From Larix kaempferi (taxonomy: Eukaryota > Streptophyta > Pinopsida > Pinales > Pinaceae), in the NCBI GenBank assembly GCA_027924585.1, contig BSBM01000877.1, forward strand, positions 3,907,501-3,971,500: a stretch of 64,000 nt of DNA, read 5' to 3'. The position numbers and the translations under genes are program-made. Of this stretch, positions 36,480-47,990 are shown piece after piece (the first letter of the stretch is position 1; each line of letters begins with the position of its first letter). The notes below the pieces were generated by a model, which ran no database searches, was not told the DNA's origin, and was given only the letters and a program-made list of their open reading frames with translations.

Positions 36480-37994
36480 TTTCCAGGGATATTTTTCAGG
36501 TGCCCGGAATTGAAAAATTCCATTGAATTTATGTGCCAGATTGCATGAAATCGGAAGATTTACAAAAAAAAACGAGGGCGCTGCCCCCTTGACCCTCGTC
36601 GTTCCCCGGAGATAGTTGTTGAATGTATGAAAGGCATTCTCTATTCTTGGAATGTGCACTATGAATTGCATAAAGGGGTTGTGGAAGCCTCAGTAAGAGT
36701 AATTGGTTGTAATATCCATTATGGAGGATGAAAGGAACCAATAATGGACATTACTACCTCGGATAAGAATGCATCCAATGTACTATGGTTAGCAATGTAT
36801 GCAATTTGAATTGCAAGGAAGATCCATGGGAGCTCTTGATTATCAAAGATGGATATTGTATTCCCTAAGAGAATGTTGAGCAAGTAATGGGATAGGTTAT
36901 TAGGTAAGGGACATGTAGCTTGTAAAGTTGATGGTAAATCATCCTTGTGGGAAAGTGCATGCATGATCAAAGAATTTGCAAGATATGAGTAAGTAATGTG
37001 AATGGGTAAGGAAATTCCGTTATCCCAAAAGTTGTCACTCATAGGAATAAGACATCTCAATATGTGAAATTGGCATGTGGCTCATGATAGTGACATGGTG
37101 GCCATGCAAAGACTACTAATTGGGGAATGAGGCATTCCCATGTGTGAATCAATCGTATGGTTCAGCATTGTGGAAAGTATTTCCATGAGAATGGAAAGAA
37201 AGTATCACATTTGAATGAGGTTCAAGGGCATATAATGAACCTTGAAAAGACGCCTTCTGGAGTTGATATTGAATCAATTGCAGTGCTCATAAGTGTAGGG
37301 AATTCCAAGAAAGGTCAAGATGGACTTGGCCATAATTTCTGAAAGCAATTGGAGCAGTAAGGAAATGTTGATAAAGAGGGAAATTTCTCACCTTAAACTA
37401 TTTCTTTTTATGGCATAGGAATTGCATGCTTGAAAAGTAGCAAGTAGGAATGTTGTACATGAGTATATGTATTGAATTGCTACTTGGTGAAAAGATCATA
37501 GCTAATAATTGCTTGTATGCTTAGTAGAAAGGCCATGAAATTGGATCATATATGATGTGGAAGAGGAAATTCCATGCTATGATGAGGGATTGGAAAGGGA
37601 TAATTCCTTAATTCCTCTCTTGCTATTGTATTTATATTTTATGAGATTTATATACAGAAAATTATGGCATAGGAATGCTGAAAACGCAAGAGATTAGATA
37701 GATGAAATGAATATGCACTAGTTGGCACATTAATAGATATTGAATAGTGCATATGAAGGTGTTTGTGCATGTATATGATATTGCATATTGGTAAAATAGT
37801 GAAGTTTTACATATGCAATGAGCCACTTATGATAATTATTATGGTTGTTAATAATTACTGGTGTTCGCATTGGTTGTAGGACCAAATACAACCGAATCAT
37901 GGCTAAAGATGTTGAAGATGTTGTTGCATGCGACCAACAACCTTATGAAAAAAGGTTGGGGCAACAAATCTATGATGAAGAGGTTGCTGGCAGG
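36480..37994. other. interior of the non-coding element, left part
   Basis: No supported ORF, motif or repeat array. It ends at the insertion point of the Tat-like element. Confidence 0.6.
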
Positions 37995-38936
37995 TGTTAG
38001 CACTAGTTTCGGGTTAAATAGTTGGAGGGGGTTAGATCCTTGCAAATAATATGTACAGTCTGATATTCAAATAGTTTTATGCCCCAGAAGAATGCAAATA
38101 AGAGCTCTGAAGGTTTCTACGTAGGTAGGAGATGGAAATGATTGAAGAGCTCAAGGTTTTAACATTGAAAAGGAGGGTAAATGTGAAAATACGCCTAAAG
38201 TTATGTGGAGGAACGAAGGAATGGAGCAGATCTATGACAGCGGAGATTGACGGCCGCAAGCGCTTTTCGCAAAAGTAAGATGCATAGCAGAGTATGGGTG
38301 GAGCTTGGTTAACCCACAAGCAGATCGATGGTCAGATCGACGGATGGAAAAAGGATCTATGGTCATCAAGTGGTTTTCCAATTAAACATACACGGAGAAA
38401 TGAAATTTTTGGATTTGCGAAGTGGTAGTAGGCTCCACATATTTCAATGGCGTAGATATGGTGGAGATGAGCATTAACGATGGCTACGAATTTCGCAAAT
38501 ACAACATGCGCGGATAAACAAACTTTTGGATCCACGTAGCTTGGTAGGGGCCGTACCTTTGGACGTTCAGGATGCGGATAAGGTGCATATCGACGATCAG
38601 CATTGGATTCGCAGATTGAAGGTGCGAGAAGGAAGCTCTCTAAAGGATGAAGACTATGAAGGATTGAGAAGTTAAATAGGGAAAGAGATCAACGGCACAA
38701 GATCGATCATGCAGATGGATGGCTCAAAGAATTCCTCTATCACAAGAGATGAAAGACTGATATGAAAAGATAAATAATATAAAAATGAAATGCACGGAGT
38801 TTCAGGTTCTTATTTGTCCTGTGCATTGGAAAGCGAAAGCTGACGACTGTGCAGAAAGAAGCCACCTCAGTCACGAATCTTGGACCAGCTGTCAGTAAAC
38901 TAGGTAGGCCTCTTGTCCTCATATAAAACTATTTAA

Positions 38937-41900
38937 ATGGCTGAGCTTGGAGAAGTAGAACCCCCAGGTTTTGAACACCAGAAGATAGAAGAACTTTTAG
39001 AAGATAAGGATGCTGAGATTTATGACACGGTACTGCTAAATTGACCTATTGAAGAAGTAAAAGATAGACTGGAAGTTATTAAGAACCAGGGTATAGATGT
39101 GCATAAGGTATACAAGTCATTTTTTCAGTTTTTCTCAACTGACCAAACCATAAGCTTCCCTAAATTCGTCGACTGGTGCGCTACTAGTTACTTCTCCTAT
39201 GAGAGGGTGATTATGGATGCATCCGGTTCGAAGATCTTGTGTCTTGTCAGCCCTATCGTTATAATAAAATCCTTGTCAATTCTTGATGAATTCAGTCTGA
39301 AGTCTAAAAATTACAAGTAAGAATCCCTATTTCAATATTTTAGGCATTCTATAGTTGATTTAAAGCAAATTTTCTTCAGAGTTTTCCTAAAGCCTAGTGT
39401 CTCATTGCAGGACCAGCCTTTCCCAGCTGAAGTCAGTCTTTTTACTGAGGAGTCTAAGTGTGTCATAACCATGCTAAGCCAATTCTTAGGATTAGACACA
39501 GATATATATGTCACTAAACCCTTCATGAGTCTACTATTCATCCTTAGCACCTTCCCGTTAGAGTCTGAAGAGTCTGACCAGTCAGTCCAGTGTGCTTGCC
39601 TTAAGTTTGATGAGTTCTTGGCTGAGAATATCCATTCTTAGCTAGTGAATCTCCACAGCACCAGAAGTTTCATGTTTCAATCGTATTTGTTGAGGATGTT
39701 CTTGTCATTAAATGAGGAAAATTTGCAGCTTCGTGAGATGATGCTCACAAAGGAAATGCACATAGATTACAGCAAGTTCATGAACAACCTCATGTCAGAG
39801 GTTTACAATGTTTTTTATCATGAAAGATTGCCCAAGGTGTTAACAGAGATGAAGGAGATGTTGCAACATTCTCCTGAGAAGAAAATTGGAGATTGGTTTC
39901 TCTTGAAACATGGCATAGTGACAAGAGTGTATGGATTTTCTCATTTTCCTTATGTACTACTAGCATTTCTAACTCCTAGAGTGTTTGCTCTAGAATTGAT
40001 CAGGCAAAGGTTAAGGGTAGAAACTGAACATTTTCTAGATCATAATAAATCTTCAGACCTTACATTCCCATGGGTTGTAGGCCCATTCATCGTTAAGAAT
40101 AAGGCTTCCCTTTCAGCCATTGAGTGTGTGATAAGAGAAACGGGGTTTCAAACAAAAGTTTCCATCAACTATGACCCCCATCACATTATCTCCAACAGAA
40201 GGAAAGACAGTAACAGAAAGGGCTTTGTGCACTTTGAGCTTGCAGGTATGGAAGAGACTGCTAACTGGTTGGAGTATCCCAACAAAGGTTAGATGGATGT
40301 AGATATACAAGATGATTCCACCTCCCTTGTACAAAAATCCACATCACCACAACTTGGCACCTCCATCTTGGTCCCAATAGTTGGAGCAATTATACCCCTT
40401 GCCAGTTGTTTTGAGAAATCCAACACAGTGGAAGTCATTGATTCCATGGATGTAGAATATGAGGGCACATAAAGAGCCCCAAAGAGGCAAAAAGTGGAGG
40501 GGACAGGGCATCATATTACACAGGTGAAGACTGGTCGAGGAAAGAAGAAGCAAGTAAAGGCCAATGTACCTTCCTTCGGAATCAAAGAATATGTATTTGA
40601 CAAAGCAACTTCTGATCCTGTTGCACAAGGAAAGAGTAGATCAGAGATGTTAGATGAGTATAAAGAGAATAAAGATGCAGTTTCAAAAGAATCGAATTTG
40701 TATGTAGAGGTTAGACATATATCCAATAAGAATGTGTCCTTGGTCACTGTCAGGAGTCATGCTCATAACACTTTGAATTTTGCCCTAGCAACCAAAGATA
40801 AGGCCATTGAGGTGAAAATGAACCTGGAGGACATTCCCATTCCTGACATGATCCATCTACATAAAGAGACTAGAGATGTTATTTATGCTAAGTTGTTGAA
40901 AGCTGCATTAGAACTGTCCATATTACAATCCAGTAAGGATAAGATTGAGAATCAACTTAGATAGGAAAAGGCGGAGAATAAAGCTCACCAGGCACAAATA
41001 AAAAAGTTGCAGACAACATTGTTGGCTACTGGAGGCCAAACCGACAAAAGGGAAAGCATACAAAATCTGCTAAACGAGAAGGATGATACTATTCAAGCAC
41101 TAAAGAAGAAACTAAAGATCCCTTCCAATCAGTTGGTAGAAGTATATGAGCTGACAGAGCTTGAGAAGAAAAGAGAAGGGCTTAAAGTGAATTAACAGAT
41201 TGTAAAGCCAAGTTGTTGAAGTTTGAAGAGAAAGAAAAGCAGTGGCAAAGGGATATGTCCCTTATAGTGGAGAGCGAGAAGAATCTAAAGGCCAAAGACG
41301 AATATTTGGAGAACAAGTTGCAAGATAAAGGTAAGGAGTTGGAGGGTATGATCACCTCTTCCTCCATTGAATCTGGAGATTTCTCCATTGTTCAAGCAAT
41401 GGCACAGGTAAGTATGAAGGATTTAGACCTAGAAAAGTTACAGAAGCAGAACACAAATATGGAAAGCAGAGTTTCAAAAGAAGAGCAGGAGAGGAAGACT
41501 TGGGAAGCTAAGTACCTAGAGTTATAGGTTAAATATGATGAATTAATGAAGCAGGATACAGGTCAAACATCACTGAAGGAATCAAAGCAAGTAATCTGGG
41601 ATGATGTTATAGTTGAAGAAAACAAATTAAGACCCTACCTTGATTTTATTTTAGACAAGGAAGCTGTCATCAAATTGACCAAGCAGAGTGTAACAGCGGT
41701 GAAAGAAAAGATGAACAAGAAGCCCATTGAATGTGCTACAAATTTCATAGAGTTTTTGAATGGGTTAATTGAGGATGAAGTGAAAGCAACAGGCATAAAA
41801 GAAAGATTATCTACCATTATTTGGGACAAGAAGGTGGAAAGTAAACATCAGCAGTTAGGTTCAATTCATGACAAGATATACATTATGGCACACCAATTGA

Positions 41901-42268
41901 AGCTCTTTAAGGATATGTTTCGTCCATTATTCAGGAAGGGACTCCCACTCTTTTGGGAAGAAGATGGTACCATGCTGAATCAAAAAGAGTATCAAGATAG
42001 GTTGATGGAATGCAGGTTAGATCGTGCAAGCTTTGTTGACATGAACCAATCATTGTTAGGTAAAATAGTTGTGGACAAGCTGGAAAAGGAGTTTGAATTG
42101 GTTTTGATTTCCAAAGAGGCATGCGCACAACTACAGAGCTATTCATACAGAGATCATGTGGAGCTAAGGGTATTGCTAAAGGAGGTGGCCACTACAGATT
42201 TTCTAGCTTCCAAAAAATGGAAGATCGTGGAGAAATATGGAAAGGCCAAGCTGAGGCTGCATGCATAA
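38937..42268 (+). pseudogene. LTR-encoded long ORF, copy in the 5' LTR
   Basis: I do not recognise this protein. The frame starts at ATG (MAELGEVEPPGFEH) and runs to a TAA at 42266-42268. It is broken by TGA at codon 36, TAA after SKNYK, TAGs near 39640, 40290, 40962 and 41525, a TAA near 40469, and a frameshift near 41150. Every one of these is a sense codon or in-frame in the 3' LTR copy. N-terminal half: apparently globular, aromatic-rich (SFFQFFSTDQTISFPKFVDW, LFTEESKCVITMLSQFLGL, KIGDWFLLKHGIVTRVYGF, LTFPWVVGPFIVKNKASL). Middle: basic (RAPKRQKVEGTG, KTGRGKKKQVKA). C-terminal half: Lys/Glu-rich coiled coil (LKAALELSILQSSKDKIENQ, EKEKQWQRDMSLIVESEKN) and a further helical segment ending AKLRLHA. 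No capsid, polymerase or membrane motif is seen. Confidence 0.85.
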
Positions 42269-42508
42269 GGATCATGGAGATTTTGCAAGTTGAAGAAATA
42301 GTTACTTAGGATTTTTTTATTTACTAGAATCCATTACTAGTCAATAAATATTTGTTGACACATGTAAAAAGCAGTTAAGCCTACTTTTCAGCTCTTGTTG
42401 TTTCTGTTGTAACTAATTTTCAGGGATGATGGACCTATCCGTATAGGTGTCATCACAGTTGTAATAAATTTATGTTAGGATGACTCGAGTCTGAGGGTTG
42501 TCTGCTCC

Positions 42509-42516
42509 TATATATT
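42509..42516 (+). promoter_or_regulatory. candidate TATA box downstream of the LTR ORF
   Basis: TATATATT within CTCCTATATATTCATATG, conserved in the 3' LTR (54675 onward). If used, transcription starts near 42540, the ORF lies in U3, and R-U5 covers about 640 bp to the LTR end. AATAAA motifs occur near 42335 and 42460. Confidence 0.4.
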
Positions 42517-43181
42517 CATATGTAATAGATAAGAAAAAGGGTTGGAACCCATGAGAACTTGAGTTTTGTATTTTAGATCTATTTGTAATAGAAATTACAT
42601 AGCCGAGGCTAGCATTTTGCAGAGATTCCTGTGTTATTTACTTTACAGCCTGTATCTTCTTTCCTTATGTGAATGTGTTCCTTCCTTGTTATCTATTCCA
42701 TTTTGTTATCTTTTTCATGTCTGAAATAAGTGTTTGATAATGCAAAATTCATACGCGTATGCTCTGTCTATTGGTTTTAGATTTTCACAAAATATTTCTA
42801 CTAAAGTTAGCATTGGATTCATACTTGTTAGATATCCATGTTAATGGACTGTTCTTCATTTCTTCTTTATCACCAAACAAGAACATTTTGACTGTAAATG
42901 AGTAACTATATTTCCTTTGTTATAAATTTCCATGCCACAACACTTTTAATTGATATATGTGTTATATTTTGACTCCATTTCCCAATGAATGCTTACCTCA
43001 TTTCAACCAAACAACAAATATGATTTTAATTCTTATTCATATATCTGGCCTTGTTAAACAATCAGTGAGAGATCCCTCTCTGGAAAGAAAGAAGCCAACT
43101 CTCTTTCCTAAAGCTTGGTTTTGTGGTTACCTTGACATGTCCTTTTTACAACCTGAGGTACATTTTGAGTGCTAACATAAT

Positions 43182-43199
43182 TGGTGCCATTGTCGGGGA
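43182..43199 (+). other. primer-binding site, decayed tRNA-Asp type
   Basis: TGGTGCCATTGTCGGGGA, differing from TGGCGCCGTTGCCGGGGA at three positions, all C-to-T or G-to-A and at CG or CHG sites. It lies four bases after the LTR end. Confidence 0.85.
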
Positions 43200-43622
43200 G
43201 CGAAATTTATATTGTCCTTGGGAGAAATGACAAAGAGTTCCATATTTCAAGGAGAGAAGGATTTTTGTGGGAAAACAGAGATTCTAACATATTCAGAAGG
43301 TTGTACATTTTCCCTAGTAACTCCACGTTGATTTCCAAAGAAGGTTTCAAAAGACATCCTGGCCTCTAGAAGGGTACATACAAGAGGTAATCCTAATTCT
43401 GAAATTTTACAAAGTGTGGAAAACCCACAAAGTTTGTTTAGACATCGAAGTGGAAAAAAAAAAGCTAGCACTTCCAATACTGAAAGATATTTATCTCAAA
43501 AAGAGTTTTGTGGTTTTCAGGATTTGGATTTAGAAGTAAGTATCAGAAAGTATTTATTGAGGTCAAAATCATAATCATACCTAAAGCAAACATAAATCAA
43601 TCCAAATAGGCTTGAATCATAC

Positions 43623-44930
43623 TTGCTAGATCCCTTGTGGTATAACTTGCAAAACATTGTAAAAGTTGAAGAAAGTAAACCCCATTTTCAAATCCCTCAG
43701 CCTCATACTACAAACCTTGCTCAAAATCCTCCTCAAAACCCTCCTGTAGCACATAATCCACCTAGACCAATGGTATCTAGGTTTGCACCCTTAGATTTTC
43801 CAGTTGCTTTGCATGATCTCCCTCAGAATTATTCACAGATAATTTCTTTATACAATGGAGATGGGAATTTTACAGCAAGACAACATATGGATAGATTTCA
43901 AGATTTCATTGACCTGGAAGAAGTAGATCATGATGATGTGAAAATGAGGTTGTTTGCTCATAGTTTGTCAGGAGAGGAAAAGAGATGGTTTAAAGACTTA
44001 CCGACAGCATCTATCCTTACCTTTGAAGCTTTTCAGACCCTGTTTTTGGATAGGTGGGAGGCAAAAAAGAGTCCCTTACAAATATTATCTCAATGTGACC
44101 ATTTAAAGAAAGGGAATTTTGAGTCTGTACATGATTTTTCTAGAAAATTTATGAAGGTATACAACTCCATTCCAGTTGATATTAAACCCTTGGTAGGTGC
44201 TTCTAAACTTCATTATGCAGACACCTTTGATGGGGACTTTTCATGTATGTTGAGAGAGAGGAAGTTAGCTACCTTTTCAACTATGTTAAAGGATTCTCTA
44301 GAAGTGGAAGAAAATTTAATGGCTTCAGGGAAATTGAAAAATAGAGTAGAGACAGACAAGAGAAGACCAGAAAACCAACCATCCACCTCTGCTTCTTCCT
44401 CTGCAAGTGATGTTAAATTTGAAATGGTGATGAAGACTATGGAGAAGTTGATGGACATGTTAGCCCTAGATTACAAACCACCTAATATAAAGAAACCTGA
44501 AATTCAAATAAGGAATCCAAATTTTAGGAGACCGTTTCCTCAAAGAAACCAAAGAAATCTTGAAGATCGACAAATAAGACCACCATTTCCAGAGAATTTG
44601 GTTGATGAGGAAGGACAAGAAGATCCAATAGATAACCATATTCATCACTTTGATGACGTTGATTCGGAAATATACTTAACTGAAAAAGAACACAATTTAT
44701 TTGCCCAGGAAAATGATAGTCCTGTTTCAGAGCTAGATTCAGAACAATATCAAAGAGGATATCAAAATGCCATTGATGATTTTCAGAGAAAGTTAAAATT
44801 GAGAAATTGTGATGTAATAACAAATAAAGGAAATCCCAGTGCAAACCAGTTTTCCAACACCCAGCAGAATTCAGAAAAAACAAAAAGAAAAGCAGAAGGA
44901 TACTATTATACAAAAAAATACAAAAAATAA
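43623..44930 (+). pseudogene. gag of the Tat-like element
   Basis: Capsid polyprotein. The open frame has no ATG at its beginning; the first ATG is near 43771 (MVSRFAPLDFPVALHDLPQN), which is unlikely to be the true start because related sequence seems to precede it. The capsid domain reads IISLYNGDGNFTARQHMDRF, DDVKMRLFAHSLSGEEKRWF, FQTLFLDRWEAKKSPLQIL, HDFSRKFMKVYNSIP. After it comes a Lys/Pro/Asn-rich linker and an acidic region. I see no CCHC zinc knuckle. The frame overlaps the next by 92 bp in another phase. Confidence 0.88.
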
Positions 44931-45705
44931 AGAACACCATTCAAAAGAAACTAAACAATCAATGCCCATTGAGACAGATAGACCAATTTCATCCTTCAGT
45001 TTGAATTCAGAATTATCAAAGGTAAAAATTGCTATCCCCTTTAATGAGTTGTTGAGGAATAATGAGTACAGAGAAGAAATTAATAAAATGGTCAAGAATC
45101 AGGGTGATCATCAACCAGATATTTTAGAAGTAACATATGATTCTCCCACTATTGTCTTTGGACCTAAAATTGAAGATACATATGATGAAGAAGTTCCCCC
45201 ATTTTATCTAACTTTGAATATCCATGATATGATTTTGCACAATGCCATGCTAGATTCTGGTGCATCTCATAATCTAATTCCAAATACAGTAGTGGAAATT
45301 TTAGGATTGGAGGTTACTAGACCTTATAAAGAGTTGTATTCTTTTGACTCTAGAAAGGTCAGGTGTTTGGGACTAATAAAATATATGGTGGTAACTCTTG
45401 CACAACTTCCATCCAAAAGCATTGTGATGGATGTTGTAGTAGTTGATATTCCTTCAAAGTTTGGTATGTTATTATCAAGATCTTGGGCATCAAAATCAAA
45501 GGGAACTATGCAAATGGATTTGTCATATGCCACTATACCTTTGTTCGGAGGTAACAGAAGGTTATATAGAGAGAAGAAGTTAGCATATGTAGTCAACAGT
45601 AAGGATAAACCTGAAAACCATCCTATTTATGTTGTTGATATTGATTTGGGGTCTTCTATATTATCAAATGACGGACCACATGCTAATACTGCAATTCCTA
45701 TATAG
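44839..45705 (+). pseudogene. aspartic protease of the Tat-like element
   Basis: After a basic leader the retropepsin shows FYLTLNIHDMILHNAMLDSG and ASHNLIPNTVVEILGL, with the standard DSGA active site, then a hydrophobic MDVVVVDIPSKFGMLLSRSW. The frame ends at a TAG (IPI-stop-IEVKEDEE) and continues in the same phase into the RNase H at 45751, so the stop probably replaced a Gln. The gag-to-protease phase shift (+1) may be a natural frameshift site or a mutation. Confidence 0.88.
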
Positions 45706-45750
45706 ATTGAAGTTAAGGAGGATGAGGAATTTGCAAAAAGACAAGAAGCC

Positions 45751-46170
45751 TTGGAAAAGAAACAAAATGAAGAAGGATTGTGGACTGTGTACTTTGATGG
45801 GTCTCTAAGTAAAAATGGGGCTGGGGCAGGTGTTTGGATTATATATCCAGCTAGAGAATTTAAAGCTTTATCTTATAAATTGACTTTTGAGTGTACTAAT
45901 AATGTGGCTGAATATGAGGCTCTGATGTTGGGTTTACAAGATTTGAAAGATATGGGGGAAAAAAGAATAGAAGTATTTGGGGACTCAGAACTTGTGGTAA
46001 ATCAGGTGAATGATAGTTCCATACCAAACATCCCAGAATGAGAGCATGCAAGAATGAGGTTTGGGACATATTTGGAAACTACTTTATAGAACACAAAATC
46101 AGAGTGGTTCCCAGAATGGACAATCAGATAGCAGATTCTTTGGCTACAATAGCTAGTGGTTTCAAGGCTC
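45751..46170 (+). pseudogene. second (Tat-type, 'archaeal-like') RNase H, located before reverse transcriptase
   Basis: Clear match to the extra RNase H of plant Tat/Ogre-type elements: LWTVYFDGSLSKNGAGAGVW, CTNNVAEYEALMLGLQDL, RIEVFGDSELVVNQVN, then after a one-base deletion near 46038 FIEHKIRVVPRMDNQIADSL. The catalytic acidic residues (Asp in FDGS, Glu in AEYEA, Asp in GDSE, Asp in IADSL) are present. In angiosperm Tat elements this domain follows the ordinary RNase H and precedes integrase; here it lies between protease and polymerase. Confidence 0.88.
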
Positions 46171-47372
46171 CTATTTATTCCCAGAAAAAGTATGAAGTTG
46201 AAATTGTAAATAGACCCTCAATACTAGACAACTCCAAATATTGGCAAGTTTTCGATGATGATCTACAAATAAATATATTTTTGGAAATGTATGCCAAATT
46301 CGTGAATGCTCAGATTGATACAGAGAATGAAAATTTAGAGATCTTCCAAGATGATGAATCAACTGAAGATGAAAAAGATGAAAACAAAGAATGGCAGAAT
46401 ATGTTAGGAGGAAAAGACATAATTAAGTTGAAGAGCAATTTTATTCCAAGAGGCCTGATTCCCCTAGAGAAGTTGTTTGATCAAAATGATGTTGCTAAGA
46501 ACCCTAAATTTAAACCTATTGATGATGTCGTTGAGGATCATAACTTAGGTACCAAAGAAGCACCACGAATCGTAAAGTTGTCCAAGAAATTACCTACAAA
46601 AGAGAAAGAAGAATATGTCAATTTGATGAAGAAGTACACATATGTATTTTCCTGGAGCTATGAAGACCTGAAAGAGTATGATACCTCTATCATACAACAT
46701 ACCATTTCAATAAAACCGAGAGAAAATCCTTTCAGGCAGAAGTTGAGAAGAGTAAACCCCAAGTTGTTTCCTGTGATAGAAAAAGAGATCAAGAAATTAT
46801 TCAATGCTAATATTATTGTAACTTTGAGGTTTTCAAAATGGGTGGCTAACTTGGTTCCTATTAGAAATAAAAATGGTGAGATTAGACTCTGTATTGATTT
46901 CAGAAATCTCAATAGAGTTTCTTTGAAAGACAATTACCCATTACTGAAGATGGAGCACATTCTGCAAAGGATGGTAGGGTCTGAAAGGATTTCAACTATG
47001 GATGGGTTCTCAAGCTATAACCATATTAAAGTACTCCCGGAAGACCAAGAGAAGACTGTTTTTACTACACCATTGGGTACATTCATGTATGCCAAAATTC
47101 CCTTTGGGCTGATGAATGCAGGAGCTACATTTCAGCGTGCTATGGACATCGCTTTTGCAGAAGAAAAGGATAAATTTGTAGTTGTTTACATGGATGATAT
47201 CACTGTTTATTTGAGGTCTAACAGGGAACATATCAAGCACTTGGAGAAAGTCTTTATAAAGTGCAAAAAATATTGTATTTCACTAAATCCCAGAAAATCT
47301 AATTTCGCACTAGAAGAAGCAAAATTGCTTGGAAATATTATTTCAAAGGATGGTATTAAGATTGATCCATAG
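46171..47372 (+). pseudogene. reverse transcriptase of the Tat-like element
   Basis: An acidic linker of about 120 codons leads to the polymerase: KWVANLVPIRNKNGEIRLC, IDFRNLNRVSLKDNYPLLKM, MDGFSSYNHIKVLPEDQEKT, IPFGLMNAGATFQRAMD and the catalytic YMDDITVYLRS. The sequence is open through to a TAG at 47370-47372 (KIDP-stop-RVSAI). The catalytic Asp pair is intact. Confidence 0.92.
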
Positions 47373-47990
47373 AGGGTAAGTGCAATTTTAAAGGTTTAGG
47401 AGCCTAGAAGAAAGAAGGAAGTGCAATCATTTATTGGACATGTAGGTTTTCTGAGGAGATTCATTCCCAGCTTTGCTGAAATATTAAGAAATATTACTGA
47501 CATGTTGAAGAAGGACAGTCAAATAAAATGGACAGAGGATGCTAGAGAATCTTTCAAAGGTATTTAAAAGGCCATCACTGAAGCTCCAGTTTTGGCGAGT
47601 CCAGATTTCACTAAAGATTTCCTAGTATTCTCTTATGCATCTGAGCATACTATAGCTGGAGTCCTATTGCAGAAGAACAATAAAAATGTTGAGCAGGGTA
47701 TAGCATTTTTCAGTAAGGTATTGAGAGAGGGAGAATTGAAATATGATATCATGGAAAAGCAGGCCTATGCCTTGGTAAAATCTTTGAAAGATTTCAGAGT
47801 ATACATTCTTCATTCACACACTATTTCATATGTTCCAACTAATGCAATGAAGAGCATTCTTACCCAACCAGATCCAGAAGGGAAGAGAGCGAAGTGGATT
47901 GTTGTATTATTGGTCTATGATATTGAAATCAAGCCTTCCAAATTGATTAAAGGACAAGGACTTGCCAAAATGATGACAAATGCTAATTGT
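47373..47990 (+). pseudogene. ordinary RNase H of the Tat-like element
   Basis: Thumb and connection sequence (VQSFIGHVGFLRRFIPSFAE) is followed by RNase H (FVFSYASEHTIAGVLLQKN equivalent, FFSKVLREGELKYDIMEKQA, DIEIKPSKLIKGQGLAKMM). The usual first catalytic Asp of SDAS is Tyr (FSYAS). Three stops precede the open frame at 47592: two TAG and one TAA where Gln codons are likely (DP-stop-RV, KV-stop-EP, GI-stop-KA). Confidence 0.85.

Larger units (their letters stand above)
37995..43177 (+). repeat. 5' LTR (5.18 kb) of the Tat-like element
   Basis: Colinear with 49589-55339: a constant offset of 11,594 holds from the LTR start to beyond 39,876, then changes only at the solo LTR (609 bp), a 29 bp and an 8 bp indel, and a net 4 bp in the tail. 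It contains the ORF at 38937-42268 and a TATA-like TATATATT at 42509-42516. Confidence 0.95.

Noticed and set aside
35956-36548. Open frames on both strands, partly Phe-rich
   Set aside because: Artefact of the 33-37 bp tandem array.
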